Positions 1 to 5,245 of a stretch of DNA of 10,924 nt are shown here, one piece after another. This DNA is from an uncultured Oribacterium sp. (GTDB lineage Bacteria > Bacillota > Clostridia > Lachnospirales > Lachnospiraceae): the NCBI GenBank assembly GCA_902485915.1, contig CABTMH010000074.1, forward strand, positions 1 to 10,924. The letters run 5' to 3'. Position 1 is the first letter of the stretch. Each line of letters starts with the position of its first letter. The notes beneath the pieces were generated by a model that worked only from the letters and a program-made list of their open reading frames with translations, was not told where the DNA came from and searched no databases. A program made the position numbers and the translations under genes.

Positions 1-1368
1 GCACAGGAGCTCATCGATCACTTCGTTATGAAGCTTCGTATGGTGAAGTTCGCGCGTATCCCGTCCTACAACCAGCTCTTCTCCGGTGACCCGGTATGGG
101 CTACCCTCGAGGTCGGCGGTATGGGCCAGGATGGCAGATCCATGGTTACGAAGAGTGACTACCGTTTCCTGCACACCCTGGAGAACATGGGCCCGGCTCC
201 AGAGCCGAACCTGACCGTTCTTTACACGAAGAGACTTCCGGAGAACTTTAAGAAGTACGCTGCAGAGATCTCTGTTCGTACCTCCTCCATCCAGTATGAG
301 AACGATGACGTCATGCGTCCGGTATGGGGCGATGATTACTCCATCTGCTGCTGCGTATCTGCGACACAGACCGGTAAGGAGATGCAGTTCTTCGGTGCTC
401 GTGCAAACCTCGCGAAGTGCCTTCTCTACGCAATCAACGGCGGTATCGATGAGAAGAGCAAGCAGCAGGTAGGTCCGGAGTACCGTCCGATCACTTCCGA
501 GTACCTCGATTATGATGAGGTGATGGAGAAGTACGATCGTATGATGGACTGGCTCGCAGGCATCTACGTAAACGTTCTGAACCTGATTCAGTTCATGCAC
601 GACAAGTACTACTATGAGGCAGCGGAGATGGCCCTCATCGACACCGATGTTCGTCGTACCTTCGCAACCGGTATCGCCGGCTTCTCACATGTGGTAGACT
701 CTCTTTCCGCGATCAAGTATGCACGCGTTAAGACCGTACGTGATGAGGATGGTCTCGTAACCGATTATGTTGTAGAGGGCGATTTCCCTCGTTATGGCAA
801 TGATGACGACCGTGCCGATGATATCGCGGTTGATCTTCTTCGCACCTTCCTCACGAAGATCAAGAAGCACCACACCTACCGTGATTCCGAGCCGACTACA
901 TCCATCCTTACCATCACATCCAACGTCGTTTACGGTAAGGCGACCGGTGCTCTTCCGGATGGTCGTCCGGCAGGCGCTCCGCTTTCACCGGGAGCAAACC
1001 CAAGCTACGGTGCAGAGAAGTCCGGTCTTCTGGCTTCCCTGAACTCGGTTGCGAAGCTTCCATACGAGTATGCACTTGATGGTATTTCGAACACCCAGAC
1101 CATCAACCCGAGCGCACTCGGCCACACTGAGGACGAGCAGTCGAACACCCTCGTTCGTGTGATGGATGGCTACTTCGCAAAGGGCGCACACCATGTGAAC
1201 GTGAACGTCTTCGGCGTAGAGAAGCTGAAGGATGCGATGGAGCACCCGGAGAAGCCAGAGTACGCAAACTTCACGATCCGTGTATCCGGCTATGCTGTTA
1301 AGTTCATCGACCTTACGAGAGAGCAGCAGCTCGACGTAATCTCCAGAACAGAGCATAAGTCCCTGTAA
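1..1368 (+). CDS. pflB: Formate C-acetyltransferase (pyruvate formate-lyase), C-terminal part, 5' truncated by window edge
   Basis: Glycyl-radical enzyme that cleaves pyruvate with CoA to acetyl-CoA and formate during anaerobic growth, in the cytoplasm. The frame is open from base 1 (AQELIDHFVMKLRM), so the methionine at 28 is internal. The 455 residues present match the E. coli enzyme from about residue 302 to its end, so roughly the first 40 percent lies outside the window. The catalytic Cys-Cys pair is at 349-354 in the context ICCCVS, with an additional Cys just before it. The radical glycine is at 1288-1290 in the motif RVSGYAVKF, about 313 residues downstream, close to the 316 in E. coli. 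MQFFGARANLAK and LTITSNVVYGK are also well kept. Codons favour CGT, GGT, GTT and ACC more than neighbouring genes, as expected for a very highly expressed gene. pflA, its activator, follows after a terminator. Identification is secure. Confidence 0.97.
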   Translation, partial: AQELIDHFVMKLRMVKFARIPSYNQLFSGDPVWATLEVGGMGQDGRSMVTKSDYRFLHTLENMGPAPEPNLTVLYTKRLPENFKKYAAEISVRTSSIQYENDDVMRPVWGDDYSICCCVSATQTGKEMQFFGARANLAKCLLYAINGGIDEKSKQQVGPEYRPITSEYLDYDEVMEKYDRMMDWLAGIYVNVLNLIQFMHDKYYYEAAEMALIDTDVRRTFATGIAGFSHVVDSLSAIKYARVKTVRDEDGLVTDYVVEGDFPRYGNDDDRADDIAVDLLRTFLTKIKKHHTYRDSEPTTSILTITSNVVYGKATGALPDGRPAGAPLSPGANPSYGAEKSGLLASLNSVAKLPYEYALDGISNTQTINPSALGHTEDEQSNTLVRVMDGYFAKGAHHVNVNVFGVEKLKDAMEHPEKPEYANFTIRVSGYAVKFIDLTREQQLDVISRTEHKSL

Positions 1369-1380
1369 TACAGGAAACTG

Positions 1381-1457
1381 AGCTGCATACGTGCAGCTGT
1401 TGTAACAGCCTGTACATATGGCATGCCTGTGATCACATGGGGACATGCTCGAGCATG
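1381..1457. repeat. Cluster of short perfect palindromes between pflB and pflA
   Basis: At least four short dyads lie in about 80 bases: AGCTGCA/TGCAGCT (1381-1398, 4-base spacer), CTGTT/AACAG (1397-1408), TGTGATCACA (1428-1437, perfect) and CATGCTCGAGCATG (1444-1457, perfect). They precede the terminator at 1473-1521. They could be operators for an anaerobic or redox regulator acting on pflA, or extra RNA hairpins stabilising the 3' end of the pflB message. No half-site spacing matches the usual CRP, FNR or Rex boxes, so no regulator is named. The repeats are seen directly; the role is inference. Confidence 0.6.
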
Positions 1458-1467
1458 CAGTTATAAA
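1440..1467 (+). promoter_or_regulatory. Weak candidate promoter within the pflB-pflA spacer
   Basis: TATAAA at 1462-1467 is a good -10, and GGGACA at 1440-1445 is a 4 of 6 match to a -35 with a 16-base spacer. The perfect palindrome 1444-1457 sits between the two boxes, and the palindrome TGTGATCACA is centred about 41.5 bases upstream of the expected start near 1474. The predicted start falls at the base of the terminator hairpin, so transcripts would meet a terminator almost at once. That makes this either an attenuated promoter for pflA or a chance match. No better promoter is visible nearer to pflA. Confidence 0.22.
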
Positions 1468-1472
1468 GACAT

Positions 1473-1521
1473 CATGAGGGAGGGCCCCACACTGTGTGGA
1501 CAGCACTCCCTCATGTTTTTT
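1473..1521 (+). terminator. Intrinsic terminator after pflB
   Basis: A perfect 10-bp stem pairs CATGAGGGAG (1473-1482) with CTCCCTCATG (1506-1515). A further inner stem CCACA/TGTGG (1487-1499) tops it, and six T follow at 1516-1521. It would end most pflB transcripts, leaving pflA to partial read-through or its own promoter; this fits the much higher amount of lyase than activase that cells usually need. Confidence 0.88.
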
Positions 1522-1600
1522 CAGATTCTGGGCGCAACGCATCGAAGGTCCGGCAGGCATCCATGCGTCGTCCGCTTAGAAACTTGTGAAAGGAGATATC

Positions 1601-2338
1601 ATGGCAGAATCCATCAAAGGTGCAATTCACTCCATCGAGACCTTCGGCGCCGTGGACGGCCCGGGCATCCGATATACGATCTTTCTGAAGGGCTGTCACA
1701 TGCGCTGTCGCTACTGCCACAATCCGGACACCTGGACCCTGCAGAGCGACGATATGCGCACCGCGGACGAGCTTCTCGACCATGCAGAGCGCTACCGTGA
1801 GTACTGGGGCGAGCAGGGTGGCATCACCGTCAGCGGTGGCGACCCGCTCGTACAGATCGACTTCGTGCTCGAGCTTTTCCAGAAGGCGAAGGCACGCGGG
1901 ATCAGCACCTGCCTCGACACCTCGGCGCAGCCGTTCACCCGCGAAGAGCCATTTATCTCGAAGTTTGAGGCATTGGCCCAGGTCACGGACACGGTCCTCT
2001 TCGACATAAAGGAAATCGACGACGAGAAGCATAAGGCCCTGACCGGCTGGACGAACCGGAACATCCTCGACTGCGCGCGGTACCTGAGTGACCACGGCGT
2101 CGCGATGTGGATCCGCCATGTCCTCGTGCCGGGTCTCACTGACTCGGACGAAGAGCTCATCGCGACCCGGAAGTTCATCGACGAACTGAAGACGGTGCAG
2201 AAGGTCGAAGTCCTGCCGTACCACACGCTCGGCACCTTCAAGTACGAAAAGCTCGGCATCCCGTACACCCTCGAGGGCGTAAATCCGCCGACGAACGAAA
2301 GCGTACAGCACGCGAAGGAAATCCTCGGCGCAGTCTGA
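1601..2338 (+). CDS. pflA: Pyruvate formate-lyase-activating enzyme (radical SAM)
   Basis: Radical-SAM enzyme that uses a [4Fe-4S] cluster and S-adenosylmethionine to abstract a hydrogen from the conserved glycine of pyruvate formate-lyase, creating the glycyl radical. The 245-residue protein has the normal family length (E. coli 246). The cluster motif CHMRCRYC gives C32, C36 and C39. It is preceded by the family signature TFGAVDGPGIR. A GG-type SAM-binding motif, SGGDP, is at 78-82 (E. coli has SGGE), and LLPYH-like LPYHTLG lies near the C terminus. I chose ATG 1601 over the in-frame GTG 1586. AAAGGAGA at 1589-1596 is an excellent Shine-Dalgarno for 1601, and the N terminus then matches known PflA proteins. 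It lies 232 bases after pflB, beyond a terminator, so it is probably expressed at a lower level. It is followed by its own terminator. Confidence 0.96.
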   Translation: MAESIKGAIHSIETFGAVDGPGIRYTIFLKGCHMRCRYCHNPDTWTLQSDDMRTADELLDHAERYREYWGEQGGITVSGGDPLVQIDFVLELFQKAKARGISTCLDTSAQPFTREEPFISKFEALAQVTDTVLFDIKEIDDEKHKALTGWTNRNILDCARYLSDHGVAMWIRHVLVPGLTDSDEELIATRKFIDELKTVQKVEVLPYHTLGTFKYEKLGIPYTLEGVNPPTNESVQHAKEILGAV

Positions 2339-2349
2339 GCCACCTATAT

Positions 2350-2394
2350 AAGGAAGAACGACGCTTTTATCGAAAACGTCGTCCTTCCTTTTTT
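2350..2394 (+). terminator. Intrinsic terminator after pflA
   Basis: A 14-base arm at 2350-2363 pairs with 2377-2390 with one A-C mismatch. The stem continues as TTTT/AAAA (2365-2368 with 2373-2376) around an ATCG loop, with C2364 bulged. A run of six T (2389-2394) follows. It begins 12 bases after the pflA stop. Confidence 0.9.
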
Positions 2395-2444
2395 AATCAG
2401 CAAGTAATGAACGAGGATGAAGCAATCCGGCTTGTGAAATCCAT

Positions 2445-2472
2445 TTTAAAGAACCTCTATCCATGGTAGAAT
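2445..2472 (+). promoter_or_regulatory. Extended -10 promoter for the DUF853 ATPase gene
   Basis: TGGTAGAAT at 2464-2472 is an extended -10 (TG, one base, then TAGAAT, 5 of 6 to consensus). TTTAAA at 2445-2450 is a 4 of 6 match to the -35 with a 16-base spacer. Transcription would start near 2479, giving a leader of about 30 bases. The site lies in a local AT-rich patch just after the pflA terminator, and it is overlapped by inverted repeats (see 2448-2506). Confidence 0.6.
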
Positions 2473-2506
2473 AATTCTAATGATTATTCTCCGGAGGAGG
2501 TTCTTT
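2448..2506. repeat. Nested inverted repeats spanning the promoter and ribosome binding site
   Basis: The outer arms are AAAGAACCTC (2448-2457) and GAGGTTCTTT (2497-2506), 10 bp and perfect. The inner arms are AGAATAAT (2468-2475) and ATTATTCT (2483-2490), 8 bp and perfect with a 7-base spacer. The inner left arm overlaps the -10 box. The outer right arm takes in the end of the very strong Shine-Dalgarno GGAGGAGG (2493-2500), which lies 8 bases before the ATG at 2509. In any transcript that begins upstream, the outer stem would hide the ribosome site; in one starting near 2479 it would not. The inner dyad could also be a repressor operator. Confidence 0.65.
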
Positions 2507-2508
2507 TT

Positions 2509-4146
2509 ATGTTTTATAACGAAAAAGTCTGGGCGGCAGTGGACATGGATACGCAGGAGAAGGTCTATATCCTGCCGAAGATGGCGAATCGCCATGGTTT
2601 GATCGCGGGCGCGACCGGTACCGGTAAAACCATCACACTGAAGGTGCTGGCGGAGTCCTTCAGTGATATGGGTGTGCCGGTCTTTCTGTCGGATGTGAAG
2701 GGCGACCTCGCCGGTATGATCCTGCCGGGCGTCGATTCTGAAAATATGCAGAAGCGCATCGCGCGTTTCGGCCTCGCACCGGCGGGCTTCCAGTACCAGG
2801 CTTACCCGACACAGTTCTGGGATATCGATGGGAAGAAGGGGCTTCCGCTTCGCACGACCATCAGTGAGTTCGGCCCGACGCTGCTCGGACGCCTCCTCGG
2901 CCTCACACAGCTGCAGACCGATATCCTGACGATCATCTTCCGTATCGCGGACGAGGAGAATCTGCTTCTGCTCGACACGAAGGATCTTCGCGCGATGGTA
3001 CAGTACGTCGCGGAAAATAATAAGAACTACTCGTCCGAGTATGGCAATATGGCGACGGCCTCGCTGAACGCGATCCTGCGTTCCGTCGTCGCGCTCGAGA
3101 CCGCCGGTGGCGATAAGTTCTTCGGTGAACCGGCGATCGACATCGCGGATTTCCTCCGCACGAACAGTGTCGGCCGTGGCATGATCAACATCCTCGACGC
3201 CGAATCGACGATGCAGAATCCGCTGATCTACTCGACCTTCATGCTCTTCATGCTGAGCGAGCTTTTCGAGCAGATGCCGGAGGTCGGGGACCCGGAGAAG
3301 CCGAAAATGGTCTTCTTCTTCGATGAGGCGCATCTTCTCTTTAACGGCGCTCCGAAGGCGCTCATCGAGAAGATCGAGCAGGTGGTGAAGCTGATCCGCT
3401 CGAAGGGCATCGGCGTGTATTTCATCACCCAGAATCCGAGCGACATCCCGGATGGTGTACTCGCACAGCTGGGCCATAAGGTAGAGCATGCACTTCATGC
3501 CTATACCCCGAGTGAGGAGAAGAAGGTGAAGGCCGCAGCGGCGTCCTTCCGTGTAAACCCGAGCTTCGACACCATCGAGGCGCTTCAGAGCCTCGGCACC
3601 GGTGAAGCGCTGATTTCCTTCCTCGATCGTGATGGGAAGCCGGACGTCGTCCGTCGCTGCGCGGTGCTCCCACCGGCCTCCCGGATGGGGACCATCGATG
3701 AGACGGCGCGTCTCGCCGCGGTCGTCTCCTCTGATCTCTGTGGAAAATACGACGAGACCATCGACCGCGACTCGGCCTATGAATTCCTGAAGCGCCTGAC
3801 CGATGAAGCGACGGCAGATGCTGCCCGCGCAGCAGAAGAAGCCGAAGCCGCGAAGCGCGCTGAGAAGGAAGCGAAGGAACAGGCGAAGCTCGCTGAACGA
3901 GAGGCGAAAGAGCAGCAGAAGCTCCTGGAAAAAGAAGCCCTCGCGAAGGCGAGAGCCGAAGAAAAGGCGAAGAAGGAGCAGGAACGCATCGTGAAATCCG
4001 TCGGACGTACTACCGCCGGCACCCTCGGCCGTGAAGTCGGCGGTGCTGTCGGAAAAAGCTTCATGGGAAGCTTCGGAAAACGTGTCGGCGGCAACGTCGG
4101 GGCTGCCCTCGGCCGCGGTATCCTCGATACCTTATTCGGGAAATAA
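2509..4146 (+). CDS. HerA-like P-loop ATPase, DUF853 (YjgR) family
   Basis: A 545-residue cytoplasmic ATPase of the HerA/FtsK-like helicase-translocase superfamily, related to E. coli YjgR. The family's substrate and partner are not established as far as I know, so no DNA-processing role is assigned. The N terminus carries the family hallmark MANRHGLIAGATGTGKT, with Walker A GATGTGKT at 34-41. It is followed by GVPVFLSDVKGDLAG, typical of DUF853. Walker B is MVFFFDEAHLLF from residue 267, with acidic D272 and E273. Residues about 432-500 are a highly charged Ala/Glu/Lys-rich stretch expected to form a coiled coil. The last 40 or so residues are Gly-rich and end in RGILDTLFGK, like the tail of YjgR. 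Start: ATG 2509, 8 bases after GGAGGAGG, with the homologous N terminus intact. It stands alone with its own promoter and is convergent with the protease gene 51 bases downstream, with no clear terminator in that gap. Confidence 0.93.
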   Translation: MFYNEKVWAAVDMDTQEKVYILPKMANRHGLIAGATGTGKTITLKVLAESFSDMGVPVFLSDVKGDLAGMILPGVDSENMQKRIARFGLAPAGFQYQAYPTQFWDIDGKKGLPLRTTISEFGPTLLGRLLGLTQLQTDILTIIFRIADEENLLLLDTKDLRAMVQYVAENNKNYSSEYGNMATASLNAILRSVVALETAGGDKFFGEPAIDIADFLRTNSVGRGMINILDAESTMQNPLIYSTFMLFMLSELFEQMPEVGDPEKPKMVFFFDEAHLLFNGAPKALIEKIEQVVKLIRSKGIGVYFITQNPSDIPDGVLAQLGHKVEHALHAYTPSEEKKVKAAAASFRVNPSFDTIEALQSLGTGEALISFLDRDGKPDVVRRCAVLPPASRMGTIDETARLAAVVSSDLCGKYDETIDRDSAYEFLKRLTDEATADAARAAEEAEAAKRAEKEAKEQAKLAEREAKEQQKLLEKEALAKARAEEKAKKEQERIVKSVGRTTAGTLGREVGGAVGKSFMGSFGKRVGGNVGAALGRGILDTLFGK

Positions 4147-4197
4147 AATCGGGCCGATTGCGCGGTGATGAGCCGGAATGCTTCGACGCGCGTCCCC

Positions 4198-5070
4198 TTA
4201 TTCGAAAATACTGAGGATGGTGAGTCCGATGAAAAGCAGGTTGACGACGATGACCGCAGGGGTCGTGAACCAGGCCCTCACCATCGCTGGAAAGCTGTGC
4301 TCGCTTCGACAGAAGCTGCGCAGCTTTTTAAAGTTCCGGAGCAGTGTCGCGGCGGTTACGATCATCCCCCCGTAGATGAACACGAGATAAATGAAGCTCA
4401 CGAGCGTACTGTCCCCGCCGAGATTATTGAAGAACAGCGCGAAGGCGTTGTTGCTGAGATGCATGAGAATCGCGCAGGCGAAGCCGTAGCGCTCCCGGAT
4501 GAAGGCGAGCAGGGCTCCGACGAAGAGCGCCGTCAGAAGCTGCATCAGATTCCCGTGCATGAGCCCGAAGAGCAGCGCACTGATGACGATCGCGAAGAGC
4601 TGCCCATAGTGCCGGAGCTGATTATAGATGAGCCCGCGGAACAGGCACTCCTCCACGAACGGCGCGACGACTACGGCATACATAATCATCCAGAAGCCGG
4701 TCATCTGCCCGCTCGCGACCTCTGTCGCATACTCCATCGAGAAGCCCTGCTGGTGCAGAAACGCCTCCACCGGCTGGAGCAGAATCGAACTGAAGGCCTG
4801 CAGTCCATAGATCATCATCAGCAGCCAGAGATACGTAAGCGGCCCGAAACGCGCATGCGTCGTCCGCGGGACCCCATCGCCCCCGAGCAGGAGTAGCACG
4901 AGCACCAGCCCGAACAGGCTCACCGCGATCATCGTGAAGTCCTCCTGCTGATAGATCGCCGACCCATACTGGATCAGAAAACCGCTTCCTACCTGGAACA
5001 GAAACTCATATAGAAGAAGCGCGAGCGCGACCTTCGTAAAGCTTCGCTTCGCCGGATATTGAAAACTCAT
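4198..5070 (-). CDS. CPBP family intramembrane glutamic endopeptidase (CAAX protease/Abi, PF02517 type)
   Basis: A 290-residue multi-pass membrane protein. It has the three expected catalytic motifs: EECLFR (E140, E141, R145), FGLMH (F168 to H172) and HLSNN (H204 to N208). These are the EExxxR, FxxxH and HxxxN/D signatures of the Rce1-like protease fold. Hydrophobic segments lie near residues 12-34, 46-62, 78-98, 123-140, 156-171, 176-192, 222-245 and 270-288. Bacterial members process membrane-bound peptides or act in bacteriocin self-immunity, but no bacteriocin or peptide gene is adjacent, so the substrate is unknown. ATG at 5070 is the only sensible start; the Shine-Dalgarno (AAGAAGGG, minus strand, about 12 bases upstream) is weak and distant, suggesting low expression. 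It is divergent from recJ and its control region must overlap the recJ promoter. I could not find a convincing promoter for it. Confidence 0.92.
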   Translation of the reverse strand: MSFQYPAKRSFTKVALALLLYEFLFQVGSGFLIQYGSAIYQQEDFTMIAVSLFGLVLVLLLLGGDGVPRTTHARFGPLTYLWLLMMIYGLQAFSSILLQPVEAFLHQQGFSMEYATEVASGQMTGFWMIMYAVVVAPFVEECLFRGLIYNQLRHYGQLFAIVISALLFGLMHGNLMQLLTALFVGALLAFIRERYGFACAILMHLSNNAFALFFNNLGGDSTLVSFIYLVFIYGGMIVTAATLLRNFKKLRSFCRSEHSFPAMVRAWFTTPAVIVVNLLFIGLTILSIFE

Positions 5071-5074
5071 CTGT

Positions 5075-5102
5075 CTGATAAACCCTTCTTTTATGCTATA
5101 CT
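5075..5102 (+). promoter_or_regulatory. recJ: Extended -10 promoter for recJ
   Basis: TGCTATACT at 5094-5102 is an extended -10 (TG, one base, then TATACT, 5 of 6). CTGATA at 5075-5080 is a 4 of 6 match to a -35 with a 16-base spacer, the same geometry as the promoter at 2445-2472. The predicted start is near 5109, leaving a leader of about 137 bases before the recJ ATG. The site lies immediately upstream of the start codon of the divergent protease gene, so the two transcripts may affect each other. Confidence 0.55.
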
Positions 5103-5108
5103 GATTAA

Positions 5109-5213
5109 GTTACGTAACAGTTCTGTTAACCAGCTTAGATTTCACCGGTTTCGGAGTGCTGTGCCTCCGTTACCACCCCACCGGGGTCGCTGACTGAACT
5201 GTAACTAAGTAAC
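5109..5213 (+). promoter_or_regulatory. Large imperfect inverted repeat, predicted structured 5' leader RNA of recJ
   Basis: Reading the plus strand by hand, one long nested rod forms. Pairs are 5109-5113 with 5209-5213, 5114-5123 with 5196-5205 (9 of 10; A5116-A5203 mismatched), 5125-5126 with 5193-5194, 5131-5134 with 5189-5192, 5138-5141 with 5185-5188 (two G-U), 5145-5149 with 5180-5184, and 5152-5156 with 5165-5169. The 8-base apical loop is 5157-5164. A 3-base bulge (5206-5208) reflects a perfect tandem GTAACTAA duplication at 5201-5216. A competing hairpin ACCCC/GGGGT (5175-5187) excludes the 5145-5149 helix, so two states are possible. The left end coincides with the predicted transcription start. 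There is no T tract after it, so it is not an intrinsic terminator. It could equally be a small dispersed inverted-repeat element. I recognise no known riboswitch class. Confidence 0.5.
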
Positions 5214-5245
5214 TAATTATACAACAAAACCCAGAGGGACAACAT

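Noticed and set aside
1428..1437. TGTGATCACA as a CRP or FNR site
   Set aside because: The half-sites abut directly; CRP and Rex need six bases between TGTGA and TCACA, and FNR has different half-sites and spacing.
1584..1591. TTGTGAAA before pflA (and again at 2432-2439) as Rex redox-repressor sites
   Set aside because: Only one half of the Rex palindrome is present at each place; the matching TTCACAA half is missing.
1586..1600. GTG at 1586 as the pflA start
   Set aside because: It lies upstream of and overlaps the AAAGGAGA ribosome site that perfectly serves ATG 1601, and it would add five residues absent from known PflA proteins.
1511..2311. 266-codon minus-strand frame opposite pflA
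   Set aside because: Shadow of pflA, which has an intact CxxxCxxC motif and good ribosome site. The antisense product has no family features.
2446..3498. 350-codon open frame on the minus strand opposite the DUF853 gene
   Set aside because: It mirrors the codon structure of a GC-rich gene that has clear ATPase motifs. Its translation is a low-complexity, Arg/Asp/His/Leu-rich sequence with no recognisable domain and no ribosome site.
4165..4896. 243-codon open frame on the plus strand opposite the membrane protease
   Set aside because: The minus-strand frame carries the three catalytic motifs and membrane segments. The plus-strand translation is a very charged sequence, typical of the antisense of a hydrophobic protein.
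5142..5187. T-box-like core on the minus strand (GGGGTGGTAACGG followed by CACTCCG)
   Set aside because: It resembles the T-box consensus AGGGUGGNACCGCG at about 10 of 14 positions. However, there is no room for a specifier stem upstream (that would lie in recJ), and the downstream gene is a membrane protease rather than an amino-acid gene.
5156..5197. Possible 13-residue leader peptide starting GTG within the recJ leader
   Set aside because: No properly spaced Shine-Dalgarno, a rare start codon, and no run of a single amino acid that would suggest attenuation.
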